From positions 1-64,000 of the forward strand of contig JAHFUR010000004.1 of NCBI GenBank assembly GCA_023264995.1: a stretch of 64,000 nucleotides of DNA, written 5' to 3'. This document shows, piece by piece, positions 22,793 through 33,617 of this stretch (the stretch's first letter is position 1; each line of letters starts with the position of its first letter). This DNA is from Acidimicrobiia bacterium (GTDB lineage Bacteria > Actinomycetota > Acidimicrobiia > Acidimicrobiales > AC-14). The notes beneath the pieces are model-generated. The model did not search any database, had not been told where the DNA came from, and worked only from the letters and a program-made list of their open reading frames with translations. The position numbers were made by a program, and so were the translations under genes.

Positions 22793-25174
22793 CTAAGGAC
22801 GGGCCTTCAGCTCGTCGAGCTCCTCGGGCGTCATGAGCACGGCCCGGGCCTTGGATCCCTCCGAGGGGCCGACGACGCCCCGCTGCTCGAGGAGGTCCAT
22901 GATCCGCCCGGCCCGGGCGAAGCCCAGGCGGAGCTTGCGCTGGAGCATCGACGTCGACCCCAGCTGGGAGCGCACGACCAGCTCCATGGCCTGCTCCAGC
23001 ATGCCGTCGTCGTCGTCGTGGGCCCCGCTGCCGGCGCCGTCGTAGCCGGCGCCCGGCTCGTCGCCCTCCACGCCCTCCACGTACTGGGGCTGGGGCGACT
23101 GCCGGCGCCAGTGGGCCACCACCTTGCGGACCTCGTCCTCCCCCACCCACGACCCCTGGACCCGCAGGGGCACGCTGGAGGAGGCGATGGCCAGCAGCAT
23201 GTCGCCCTGGCCGACCAGGCGCTCGGCGCCCACCTGGTCGAGGATGACCCGGCTGTCGGTGGCCGAGCTGACGGCGAAGGCCAGCCGGGACGGCACGTTG
23301 GCCTTGATCACGCCGGTGATGACGTCGACGGAGGGCCGCTGGGTGGCGATCACCAGGTGGATGCCGACGGCCCGGGCCATCTGGGCGATCCGGCAGATCG
23401 ACTCCTCCACGTCGCGGGCGGCCACCATCATCAGGTCGTTCAGCTCGTCCACCACCAGCAGGATGAACGGCAGGCGGTGGTAGGTGGTGTCGCTGCCCGG
23501 GTCGGGCACGAGGTCGCCCCGGTCGTAGGCGGCGTTGTAGCCGCTGATGTCGCGCACGCCCACCTCGGCCAGCAGGTCGTAGCGCCGCTCCATCTCGTGC
23601 ACGGCCCACGACAGGGCGTTGGCCGCCTTCTTGGGGTTGACGACCACCTGGGTGAGCAGGTGGGGCAGGCCGTTGTACTGGCCCATCTCCACCCGCTTGG
23701 GGTCGACGAGGATCAATCTGACCTGGTCAGGGGTCGATCTGACGAGAATTGAGGTTAAGAGCGAATTGAGGCACGAGGACTTGCCGGCGCCGGTGGCGCC
23801 GGCGATGAGCAGGTGGGGCGCCTCGGCCAGGTTGACCAGGATGGGCCGGCCGGCGATGTCGCGGCCCACGGCGACCTCCAGCGGGTGGACGGCCTTGTGG
23901 GCCTCGGGCGACGCCAGGATGTCGCCCACCAGCACGAGCTGGCGCTGCTTGTTGGGCACCTCGACGCCGATGGCGCTGCGCCCGGGGATCGGGGCCAGGA
24001 TGCGGACGTCGGCCGACGCCATGGCGTAGGCGATGTCCTTGTGGAGGTTGGTGACCCGGGACACCTTCACGCCAGGGCCCAGGGCCAGCTCGTAACGGGT
24101 CACGGTCGGGCCGACGGTCATGCCCACCAGGGCGGTGTCGACCCCGTGGGCGGCCAGGGCCCGCTCCAGGGTGCGGCCCTCGGCCTCCACCATGGCGTGG
24201 TCGATCTCCTGGACCTTGCCCCGCTTGAGCAGGGTGAGGGGCGGCAGCTTCCAGTGACTGGGCTCGGCGGCCGGGCCCAGCCCCCCGCTCTGGGGGCCGC
24301 TCGGGCCCAGGTCGATGGCGAGCTGCTGGGGCGGCTCGGCCGGCGGGTCAACGGGCGTCGGCGGCAGGTGGATCTCCACCGAGGGCGCGGGGATGGGCGG
24401 GATCTCCCGAGCCACGGCCGGGTTGCGCAGGGCCGGCGCCGGCACCTCCAGCTCGGCCTCGGGCAGGGGCGGCAGCGCCGGCGGGCGCAGCTCGGTCAGG
24501 GAACGCCCGAGCGACGCCAGTGCCCTCCCGCCCCGCCGGGCCGCGCCCCCGGCCTGGCTGGTGGCGGTCCGGACCGTGGTGCGGGCCAGGACGAGGGCGG
24601 CGACCCCGAGGACGGTGGCCAGGACGGCCCCGGCGCCGGCCGTGGCCAGCACCGACCGCAGGGGGACGGCGGCGAGGGTGCCGACGATGCCCCCCGACGT
24701 GCGCAGCTCGGCGGCGGGGGCGCCCCAGCCGGGCCCGTCGTTGACCAGGTGCACCAGCCCGCAGCCGGCCGCCGCCGCCATCGACAGCCCGACCCCCAGC
24801 CGGGCGGGCTCGGCCGGCGTCTCCCACCACAGGAGCATCCCGCCGGCGGCGGCGAACAGGAACGGGAGGGCCCACCGGCCGTAGCCCAGGACCACGCCGG
24901 CGCCGTCGGCGATGGCCCGCCCCGCCGGGCCGGCCAGGTCGGCGTACACCGACAGGGCGGTGACGAGGGCCAGCAGCAGGAGGAGGAGGCCGGCAACGTC
25001 GTAGCCGTGGCCCCCGAGCCGGGGCCGCTTCTCCTTGGGCGGGGCCGCCGCCTTGGCCGCCGGCGCCTTCCTAGCCGGCGCCTTTCGGGCCGGCGCCTTC
25101 CGGGCCGCCGGCGCCTTCTTCACCGGCGTCTTCTTGGCTGGCGTCGGCCGCTTGGTGGTCGGTCTGGTGGCCAC
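22793..25174 (-). CDS. ftsK: DNA translocase FtsK
   Basis: 793 residues from GTG 25174. A Lys/Ala/Pro-rich N-terminal tail with KAPARKAPARKAP repeats precedes four transmembrane helices (about 55-210) and a Pro-rich linker. The RecA-like motor has Walker A IAGATGAGKSSCLNSL near residue 455. The gamma winged helix (STSMLQRKLRLGFARAGRIM) at the C-terminus reads polar DNA sequences. FtsK moves chromosome termini through the septum. The neighbours rnj and dapA upstream keep an order also seen in Bacillus (dapA-rnjB-...-spoIIIE). Confidence 0.95.
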   Translation of the reverse strand: MATRPTTKRPTPAKKTPVKKAPAARKAPARKAPARKAPAAKAAAPPKEKRPRLGGHGYDVAGLLLLLLALVTALSVYADLAGPAGRAIADGAGVVLGYGRWALPFLFAAAGGMLLWWETPAEPARLGVGLSMAAAAGCGLVHLVNDGPGWGAPAAELRTSGGIVGTLAAVPLRSVLATAGAGAVLATVLGVAALVLARTTVRTATSQAGGAARRGGRALASLGRSLTELRPPALPPLPEAELEVPAPALRNPAVAREIPPIPAPSVEIHLPPTPVDPPAEPPQQLAIDLGPSGPQSGGLGPAAEPSHWKLPPLTLLKRGKVQEIDHAMVEAEGRTLERALAAHGVDTALVGMTVGPTVTRYELALGPGVKVSRVTNLHKDIAYAMASADVRILAPIPGRSAIGVEVPNKQRQLVLVGDILASPEAHKAVHPLEVAVGRDIAGRPILVNLAEAPHLLIAGATGAGKSSCLNSLLTSILVRSTPDQVRLILVDPKRVEMGQYNGLPHLLTQVVVNPKKAANALSWAVHEMERRYDLLAEVGVRDISGYNAAYDRGDLVPDPGSDTTYHRLPFILLVVDELNDLMMVAARDVEESICRIAQMARAVGIHLVIATQRPSVDVITGVIKANVPSRLAFAVSSATDSRVILDQVGAERLVGQGDMLLAIASSSVPLRVQGSWVGEDEVRKVVAHWRRQSPQPQYVEGVEGDEPGAGYDGAGSGAHDDDDGMLEQAMELVVRSQLGSTSMLQRKLRLGFARAGRIMDLLEQRGVVGPSEGSKARAVLMTPEELDELKARP

Positions 25175-25220
25175 AGTGACAACAACGCTAACAGGAGCAA
25201 CACCAGCAACAGGCCATCCG

Positions 25221-25268
25221 AACTGGTGACGATCGGACAGGCCCCAGCCTGTCGAACTGTCACCAGTT
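25221..25268. repeat. Nested palindrome, copy C
   Basis: Outer arms AACTGGTGAC (25221-25230) and GTCACCAGTT (25259-25268) are perfect. The inner hairpin GACAGGC-CCCA-GCCTGTC (25236-25253) is also perfect. It begins six bases after the rnj stop on the minus strand. It shares GCCTGTCGAACTGTCACC with copy E. Confidence 0.85.
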
Positions 25269-25274
25269 GGTGGT

Positions 25275-26966
25275 CTAGGCCTCCATGACCACGGGGACGA
25301 TCATGGGCCGGCGCTTGGTCTTCTCGTTGACGAAGCGGCCGAGGGCCTGGCGGATCTGGCGCTTCAGGGTGTCGAAGTCCAGGTTGCCGGCGCCGGTAGA
25401 GCTCTGCAGCGCCTCGGTGACCCGCTGGCGGGCCTCCTCGAGTAGGTCCTCGGCCTCGGGGGCGTGGACCCAGCCCCGGGTGATGATCTCGGGGCCGGTG
25501 AGGATCTCGCCCGAGGTGGCGTCGACGGCGACGACCACCACGATGACGCCCTCCTCGGCCAGCACCTTGCGGTCGCGGAGCACGCCGTGGCCGACGTCGC
25601 CCACGATGCCGTCGACGTAGAGGTAGCCCGACGGCACGGTGTCGACGAAGTCGAGGCCCTTGGAGGTCAGCTCGACCACGTCGCCATCCTCGGCCAGGAG
25701 CACGTTGGCGACCGGCACGCCCATCTCCATGGCCAGGCGGGCGTGGTGGGTGAGGTGGCGGAACTCGCCGTGGACGGGGATGAAGTGCTCGGGCTTGGCG
25801 ATCGAGAGCAGGGTCTTCAGCTCGCCCTGCATGGCGTGGCCGGTGACGTGCACGTCGGCCTTGCCCGAGTGGATGACCTCGGCGCCCAGGCGGTAGAGCC
25901 CGTCGATCACCTTGTTGACGCTGTACTCGTTGCCGGGGATGGCGTGGGCGCTGAGGATGACCACGTCGTCCTCGGTGAGCTTGATCCACTTGTTCTCGCC
26001 GGCGGCCATGAGCGACAGCGCCGACATGGGCTCGCCCTGGGAGCCGGTGGAGATGATGCAGACCTTGCCGGCGGGCAGGCTGTCGATCTTCTCGATGTCG
26101 ATCAGCGAGGCGTCGGGGATGTGGAGCAGGTCCATGTCCCGGGCCAGGGCCACGTTCTTCATCATCGACCGGCCCAGGGTGGCCACGGTGCGCCCGTTGG
26201 CGATGGCCGCGTCGGCGATCTGCTGGATGCGGTGGATGTGGCTGGCGAAGCAGGCGGTGATGATGCGCTTGCCCGGGTTGGCCCCGAAGATCTCCCGCAG
26301 CACCTTGCCCACGCTGCGCTCGCTGACCGTGTGGCCCGGCTCCTCGGCATTGGTGGAGTCGGCCAGCAGGAGGCGGATGCCCGACTCCTTGGCGATGGCG
26401 CCGATGCGGGCCAGATCGGTGACCCGCCCGTCGACCGGGGTCAGGTCGAGCTTGAAGTCGCCTGAGTGCAGGATCACGCCCTGCGGCGTGTGGAAGGCGG
26501 TGGCGAACCCGTGCGGCACCGAGTGGGTGACCGGAATGAACTCGCAGTCGAAGGGGCCGATGCGCCGGCGCTCACCGTCGGCGACGGGGATGAGCTTGGT
26601 CCGGCCCAGCATGCCGGCCTCGTCGATGCGGTTCTTGGCCAGGCCCAGGGTGAGGGCCGAGCCGTAGATCGGGAACGACAGGTCGCGGAGCAGGAAGCCC
26701 AGGGCGCCGATGTGGTCCTCGTGGCCGTGGGTGAGGATGCAGCCCTCGACCCGGGAGGCGTTCTGGCGCAGCCAGGTGAAGTCGGGGAGGACCAGGTCCA
26801 CGCCTGGCATCTCGGCGTCGGGGAACATCAGCCCGCAGTCCAGGATCATGATGCGGCCGTCCTGCTCGATGCAGGCGCAGTTGCGCCCGATCTCGCCCAA
26901 GCCGCCCAGGAAGGTGATGCGTACAGAGCCGTTCAGAGACACAGTGCCGTTGGTGGCTTTAGCCAT
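25275..26966 (-). CDS. rnj: Ribonuclease J
   Basis: 563 residues from ATG 26966 (MAKATNGTVSL). The metallo-beta-lactamase core has the zinc motif HGHEDH in CILTHGHEDHIGALGF near residue 77. The beta-CASP domain and the C-terminal RNase J domain are complete (LVPGNEYSV-like IPGNEYSVNKVIDGLYRLGA; later VHVTGHA). RNase J has 5'-3' exo- and endonuclease activity in mRNA decay and rRNA maturation. The ATG lies inside the end of dapA (overlap 8 bases), indicating translational coupling. Confidence 0.95.
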   Translation of the reverse strand: MAKATNGTVSLNGSVRITFLGGLGEIGRNCACIEQDGRIMILDCGLMFPDAEMPGVDLVLPDFTWLRQNASRVEGCILTHGHEDHIGALGFLLRDLSFPIYGSALTLGLAKNRIDEAGMLGRTKLIPVADGERRRIGPFDCEFIPVTHSVPHGFATAFHTPQGVILHSGDFKLDLTPVDGRVTDLARIGAIAKESGIRLLLADSTNAEEPGHTVSERSVGKVLREIFGANPGKRIITACFASHIHRIQQIADAAIANGRTVATLGRSMMKNVALARDMDLLHIPDASLIDIEKIDSLPAGKVCIISTGSQGEPMSALSLMAAGENKWIKLTEDDVVILSAHAIPGNEYSVNKVIDGLYRLGAEVIHSGKADVHVTGHAMQGELKTLLSIAKPEHFIPVHGEFRHLTHHARLAMEMGVPVANVLLAEDGDVVELTSKGLDFVDTVPSGYLYVDGIVGDVGHGVLRDRKVLAEEGVIVVVVAVDATSGEILTGPEIITRGWVHAPEAEDLLEEARQRVTEALQSSTGAGNLDFDTLKRQIRQALGRFVNEKTKRRPMIVPVVMEA

Positions 26967-27840
26967 GCAGGTTCGCGTAGACCTCTCTTGCCCGGTCTTC
27001 AAGGCCAGCAGGCGCGGGGCCCATGGGCAGGCGGCATTCGCCGACGGCCAAGCCCAGGGTGCGCATCATGGCCTTGGCCGGGATGGGGTTTGGGGCGGCG
27101 TCGCTTGACTCGAAGACGTAGGACTCGAGCAGGCGGCCGTTGATCTCTCGTGCGGTGGTCAGGTCGCCCTTGCCGGCAGCGGCGACCAGTTCGGCCATTT
27201 CCAGGCCGATCCAGTGGGTGGCCACACCGACCACGCCGACCGCGCCCAGGGCCAGCAGCGCCAAGGTGTGGTCGTCGTTGCCGCTGTAGACCTCGAAACG
27301 GTCGGGTACGCCAGCGATGAGGCGGGCAGTGGCGGCCACATCGGCCGCCGCGTCCTTGACCGAGGTGATGTTGGCCACGTCATGGGCCAGCCGGACCATG
27401 ACGTCGTGGCTGATCTTCCGCCCGCTGCGGACGGGGATGTCGTAGAGCATGACCGGCAGGTCGGTGGCCTCGGCCACGGCCCGGAAGTGGGCTTCGAGGC
27501 CGGCCTGCGACGGCCGGTTGTAGTACGGGGTGACGGCCAGCACGCCGGCGGCGCCACACCCCGCGGCCTGGCGGGTGAGATGGACGGAGTGGGCGGTGTC
27601 ATTGCTGCCGGTGTTGGCGATGACAGGGACCGTGACCGCCTCGGTGACGGCCCGGAACAGGTCGAGCCGCTCGTCGTCGGTGAGGGTGGAGCCCTCCCCT
27701 GTCGTGCCGGCGACGACCAGGCCGTCGCTGCCGTGGTCGGCCAGCCAGCGGGCCAGCCGCGCGGCCATGGCGAGGTCGAGGGCGCCCTCGGCATCGAAGG
27801 GCGTGACCATCGCCGTGATGACCGCGCCCAATCTCGCCAC
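26959..27840 (-). CDS. dapA: 4-hydroxy-tetrahydrodipicolinate synthase
   Basis: 293 residues from GTG 27840 (MARLGAVITAMVTPFDAEG). It is a TIM barrel with the Schiff-base Lys in ITSVKDAAAD and the catalytic Tyr in MLYDIPVRSG, plus TGEGSTLT for pyruvate binding. It condenses pyruvate and aspartate semialdehyde in lysine and diaminopimelate synthesis, needed for peptidoglycan. TACGCT lies exactly six bases before the GTG, with no Shine-Dalgarno sequence. The longer open frame upstream is not part of the protein. Confidence 0.95.
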   Translation of the reverse strand: MARLGAVITAMVTPFDAEGALDLAMAARLARWLADHGSDGLVVAGTTGEGSTLTDDERLDLFRAVTEAVTVPVIANTGSNDTAHSVHLTRQAAGCGAAGVLAVTPYYNRPSQAGLEAHFRAVAEATDLPVMLYDIPVRSGRKISHDVMVRLAHDVANITSVKDAAADVAATARLIAGVPDRFEVYSGNDDHTLALLALGAVGVVGVATHWIGLEMAELVAAAGKGDLTTAREINGRLLESYVFESSDAAPNPIPAKAMMRTLGLAVGECRLPMGPAPAGLEDRAREVYANLHG

Positions 27841-27846
27841 GGTCCC

Positions 27847-27852
27847 AGCGTA
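27847..27852 (-). promoter_or_regulatory. dapA: -10 hexamer TACGCT for leaderless dapA
   Basis: TACGCTgggaccGTG: the hexamer ends six bases before the start codon. The same arrangement, TACGCTgggcccGTG, precedes the CPBP gene at 56587. Confidence 0.6.
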
Positions 27853-27889
27853 CCGCCCCCGCTGGCCGCCCTCCGCCGGCCCCCGCTGC

Positions 27890-30452
<2,563 letters not shown>

Positions 30453-30462
30453 CCCCCCACCC

Positions 30463-30510
30463 AACCGGTGACGCGGGCCGGGGCCATAGCCCCCGGATCC
30501 GTCACCAGTT
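30463..30510. repeat. Nested palindrome, copy D
   Basis: AACCGGTGACG (30463-30473) pairs with CGTCACCAGTT (30500-30510) with one mismatch. The inner hairpin is GGGGC-CATA-GCCCC. It starts 11 bases after the eno stop and separates eno from ftsB. Confidence 0.8.
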
Positions 30511-30528
30511 CGCCGTGGGCACCGCTCG

Positions 30529-30885
30529 ATGAAGGGCCGGGCCGGCGTGGTGGTGGCCGCCCTGGCCCTCGCCGGCGTACTGGCCCTGTCCGTGTTCCCG
30601 GCCCAGGCCTGGCTCGACCAGCGCCGGGACCACCGCGCCCTGGTGGCCCAGGACGCGGCGCTGCGGGCGGAGAACCAGGCGCTCCAGCAGCGGACCGACC
30701 TGCTGCGCTCGGACGCGGAGATCGAGCGCCTGGCCCGCCAGTACAACCTGGTCAAGCCGGGCGAGGAGCAGTACTTCATCCGGCCGCAGGCCGGGGCGCC
30801 CCCGACGACGGCGGCGCCGGCGCCGGCGGGGCCCGCCCCCAAGAGCGCCCCGTCGCTCTGGTCCCGCATCACCTCGATCTTCTGA
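30529..30885 (+). CDS. ftsB: Septum formation initiator FtsB/DivIC
   Basis: 118 residues: a short cytoplasmic start, one transmembrane helix (about 5-24), then a coiled coil (LVAQDAALRAENQALQQRTD) and the conserved LARQYNLVKPGEEQYFI segment. The tail is Pro/Ala-rich. In the divisome it works with FtsL and FtsQ to activate septal peptidoglycan synthesis. The position after eno is standard for Actinobacteria. Confidence 0.9.
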   Translation: MKGRAGVVVAALALAGVLALSVFPAQAWLDQRRDHRALVAQDAALRAENQALQQRTDLLRSDAEIERLARQYNLVKPGEEQYFIRPQAGAPPTTAAPAPAGPAPKSAPSLWSRITSIF

Positions 30886-30892
30886 CGTCCCC

Positions 30893-30898
30893 TACCCT
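30893..30898 (+). promoter_or_regulatory. -10 hexamer TACCCT for the DUF72 gene
   Basis: TACCCT ends seven bases before the GTG at 30906, without a Shine-Dalgarno sequence. Leaderless transcription is likely. Confidence 0.5.
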
Positions 30899-30905
30899 GG
30901 GCCGG

Positions 30906-31601
30906 GTGGGGGTCGTGCGCGTCGGGACGAGCGGGTGGTCGTACCCGGCGTGGGTCGGCCCGTTCTACCCGGCCGGCACCTCGGCGGCCCGCATGCTCGG
31001 CGTCTACAGCGCGGCCTTCGGGACGGTCGAGGCCCACGCCACCTACCGCCGGCTGCCCTCCGCCACCGCCCTCGAACGCTGGGCCGCCACCGTCCCGTCC
31101 GGCTTCCGGTTCGCGCCCAAGGCCCACATGGGGATCAGCCACCGGCGCGACCTCGAGGGCGTCGAGGACAGGGTCACCACCTTTCTCGACGCCGTGGCCC
31201 CGCTCGGGCCGGCCCGGGGGCCGGTGCTCGTCGCCCTCCCCCACCTGGAGCCCGACCTCGACCGGCTGGGCCGCATCCTCGCCGCCTTCACCGCCACGGC
31301 GGCGCTGGAGGCCGGGCCGGCGTGGGAGCGGGCCGACGTGCTCGACCGCCTCGACGCCGCCGGCGCCACCCTGGTCGTGAGCGACACCCCGGAGCGACCG
31401 GCGACGGCCATCCCGAGCGTCGGCCCGGTGGCCTACGTCCGCCTGCGCCGGCCCGCCTACACGCCGGCCGACCTCGACGGGTGGGCCGCCCGCCTGGCGG
31501 CCGTGGCCGCCGGGGGGCGCGACGCCTACGTCTTCCTCAAGCACGACGACGCGGCCACCGGCCCCCGCCTGGCCCGTGAGCTGGCCGAGCGCCTGGCGTG
31601 A
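30906..31601 (+). CDS. DUF72 family TIM-barrel protein
   Basis: 231 residues from GTG 30906. It begins MGVVRVGTSGWSYPAWVGPF, the DUF72 hallmark (GTSGWxYxxW...FYP), and retains VEAHATYRRLPS and FAPKAHMGISH. The canonical Asn of NSTFYR is replaced (HATYRR). The family is a UvrD/TatD-adjacent TIM barrel of unknown activity. The stop overlaps the start of the DUF501 gene (GTGA). The longer open frame upstream overlaps ftsB and is not real. Confidence 0.88.
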   Translation: MGVVRVGTSGWSYPAWVGPFYPAGTSAARMLGVYSAAFGTVEAHATYRRLPSATALERWAATVPSGFRFAPKAHMGISHRRDLEGVEDRVTTFLDAVAPLGPARGPVLVALPHLEPDLDRLGRILAAFTATAALEAGPAWERADVLDRLDAAGATLVVSDTPERPATAIPSVGPVAYVRLRRPAYTPADLDGWAARLAAVAAGGRDAYVFLKHDDAATGPRLARELAERLA

Positions 31602-32029
31602 CCACCGATCTGGAAGCGGTCACCGAGCTGCTCGGCCGGGAACCCCAGGGCGACTTCGACGTCGTCGTCCGCCGGCCCGACGGGGCGCCCGTCGTCATCC
31701 GCAACGCCCCCCTCCTGGGCGACGGTACCCCGATGCCCACCCGGTACTGGCTGGTCGACGACGAGCTCCGGCGCCGGGTCAGCACCCTGGAAGCCGGCGG
31801 CGGCGTGCGGGCGGCCGAGGCGGCCATCGACGGCGCGGCCGTGGCCGCCGCCCATGCCCGCTACGCCGCCGAGCGCGACGCCGCCCTCCCCGCCGGCCAC
31901 ACCGGGCCCCGGCCTTCCGGCGGCGTGGCCGGCACCCGCACCGGCGTCAAGTGCCTCCACGCCCACTACGCCTGGCACCTGGCCGGCGGCGACGACCCCA
32001 TCGGCCGGTGGGTCGCCGAGCGGCTGTGA
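31598..32029 (+). CDS. DUF501 domain protein
   Basis: 143 residues from GTG 31598. It contains the DUF501 segments VVIRNAPLLGDGTPMPTRYW and GVKCLHAHYAWHLAGGDDPI, including conserved Cys and His residues that suggest a metal or redox site. The function is unknown. It is found next to ftsB and ppx in almost all Actinobacteria. It overlaps the preceding gene by four bases and is followed by ppx after 16 bases. Confidence 0.92.
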   Translation: MTTDLEAVTELLGREPQGDFDVVVRRPDGAPVVIRNAPLLGDGTPMPTRYWLVDDELRRRVSTLEAGGGVRAAEAAIDGAAVAAAHARYAAERDAALPAGHTGPRPSGGVAGTRTGVKCLHAHYAWHLAGGDDPIGRWVAERL

Positions 32030-32045
32030 TGACCGACCGGCCGAG

Positions 32046-32960
32046 ATGACCATGTACGCAGGTATCGATTGCGGGACCAACTCCACCCGGTTGCTGGTGG
32101 CCGACGCCGACGGGCGCACCGTGGAACGGCTCATGACCATCACCCGCCTCGGCCAGGGCGTCGACGCCACGGGCCGGCTGGCCCCGGAGGCCATCGCCCG
32201 CACGGTCGGCGTCCTGGCCGGCTACCGGGAGGTCCTCGACCGCCACGGCGTGGGCCAGGTGCGGATGACGGCCACGTCCGCGGCGCGTGACGCGTCGAAC
32301 CGGGACGACTTCTTCGCCGCCGCCACCGAGGCCGTCGGCGTCGCGCCGGAGCTGCTTGGCGGCGACGAGGAGGCCCGCCTGTCCTTCCTGGGCGCCACCG
32401 CCGAGCTCGACCCCGACGGCGGCCCGTACCTGGTCGCCGACATCGGCGGCGGCTCGACCGAGTTCGCCGTCGGCGCCGGCGGGGCCGACCCCGACGGCGT
32501 GCTGTCCACCGACATCGGCTGCGTCCGCCTGACCGAGAAGTTCGTCCGCTCCGACCCGCCGGCGCCCGAGGAGCTGAGCCAGATGTTCGACGTGGTCCGC
32601 GGCCACCTCGACGACGTGGCCCGGGTCATCCCCTCGGCCGCCGAGGCCCGGCGGTTCGTCGGCTTGGCCGGCACGGTGAGCGCCATGGCCGCGGTCGAGC
32701 TGGGCCTGGCCACCTACGACCGCGACCGCATCCACCACTTCGTCCTCACCCGCACCGCCGCCGAGGACGTCTTCCGCACCCTCGCCACCGAGCCCCGCCG
32801 CCAGCGCCTCCACAACCCCGGGCTGGAGGAGGCCCGGGCCGATGTGATCGTGGCCGGGGCGGTGATCGTGGTAGCGATTATGCGCTACTTCGAGCTGGGC
32901 GAGTGCCTGGTCAGCGAGGCCGACATCCTCGACGGCCTCGTTCGCTCGTTGCGTAAGTAG
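32046..32960 (+). CDS. ppx: Ppx/GppA exopolyphosphatase family protein
   Basis: 304 residues from ATG 32046 (ATG 32052 is an alternative). The ASKHA-fold motifs are present: IDCGTNSTRLLVAD at the N-terminus, SAARDASNRDDF, the second phosphate loop VADIGGGSTEFAVG and FVGLAGTVSAMA. It removes terminal phosphate from polyphosphate or converts pppGpp to ppGpp. Its short length (single-domain form) is usual in Actinobacteria. The TAG stop forms part of the -10 hexamer of the next gene. Confidence 0.93.
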   Translation: MTMYAGIDCGTNSTRLLVADADGRTVERLMTITRLGQGVDATGRLAPEAIARTVGVLAGYREVLDRHGVGQVRMTATSAARDASNRDDFFAAATEAVGVAPELLGGDEEARLSFLGATAELDPDGGPYLVADIGGGSTEFAVGAGGADPDGVLSTDIGCVRLTEKFVRSDPPAPEELSQMFDVVRGHLDDVARVIPSAAEARRFVGLAGTVSAMAAVELGLATYDRDRIHHFVLTRTAAEDVFRTLATEPRRQRLHNPGLEEARADVIVAGAVIVVAIMRYFELGECLVSEADILDGLVRSLRK

Positions 32961-32963
32961 AGT
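32958..32963 (+). promoter_or_regulatory. -10 hexamer TAGAGT overlapping the ppx stop
   Basis: TAGAGT ends six bases before the GTG at 32970. Its first three bases are the ppx stop codon. No Shine-Dalgarno sequence is present. Confidence 0.5.
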
Positions 32964-32969
32964 CCCTTC

Positions 32970-33617
32970 GTGGCCCCCGGCCCTCTCCCGACCCAGTTGC
33001 GCGGCAGGCGGGTCCTCCTGCGCCCCCTCGTCCTCGGCGACTTCGAGGCCTGGCGCGAGGTGCGCCAGCGCAACCGGGCCTGGTTGATGAAGTGGGAGCC
33101 GAAGCCCCCGCCCGGCCAGCCCGACGACACCGAGAGCAAACCGGCGTTCAACGCCCGCTGCGGGGCACGCGAGCGGGAGTGGCAGCTGGGCACCGGCTAC
33201 GGGTTCGGCATCTTCGTCGACGGGGCCATGGCCGGCGAGATCAACCTCTCGGGCGTGCAGCGGGGGCCGTTCCAGAACACCTACGTCGGCTACTGGATGG
33301 ACGAGGCCCGAGCCGGCAACGGGTACGTGCCCGAGTCGCTCGTGGCCGTGTCCCGCTTCGCCTTCGAGGACTTGCACCTCCACCGCCTCCAGGTCGCCAT
33401 CATCCCCCGCAACCGGGCCAGCCGGCGGGTGGTCGAGAAGCTGGCCCTGCGGGAGGAGGGCGTCGCCGTGCGCTACCTGGCCATCAACGGGAGGTGGGAG
33501 GACCACATCCGCTACGCCCTCACCTCCGAGGAATGGGCCGAGCGGGGCCAGGAGCTGCTCGAGACCTGGATCGGCCCCCCGCCGGCACCCGTCCTGCGCC
33601 TCCGCCAGCGGGGCTGA
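32970..33617 (+). CDS. GNAT N-acetyltransferase, RimJ/RimL type
   Basis: 215 residues from GTG 32970. The start TQLRGRRVLLRPLVLGDFEAWREVR, the acetyl-CoA loop region DEARAGNGYVPESLVAVSRFAF and HRLQVAIIPRNRASRRVVEK are typical of RimJ/RimL acetyltransferases, which modify protein N-termini or antibiotics. The substrate cannot be told. The stop abuts the stop of the M23 gene on the opposite strand with no gap. Confidence 0.88.
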   Translation: MAPGPLPTQLRGRRVLLRPLVLGDFEAWREVRQRNRAWLMKWEPKPPPGQPDDTESKPAFNARCGAREREWQLGTGYGFGIFVDGAMAGEINLSGVQRGPFQNTYVGYWMDEARAGNGYVPESLVAVSRFAFEDLHLHRLQVAIIPRNRASRRVVEKLALREEGVAVRYLAINGRWEDHIRYALTSEEWAERGQELLETWIGPPPAPVLRLRQRG

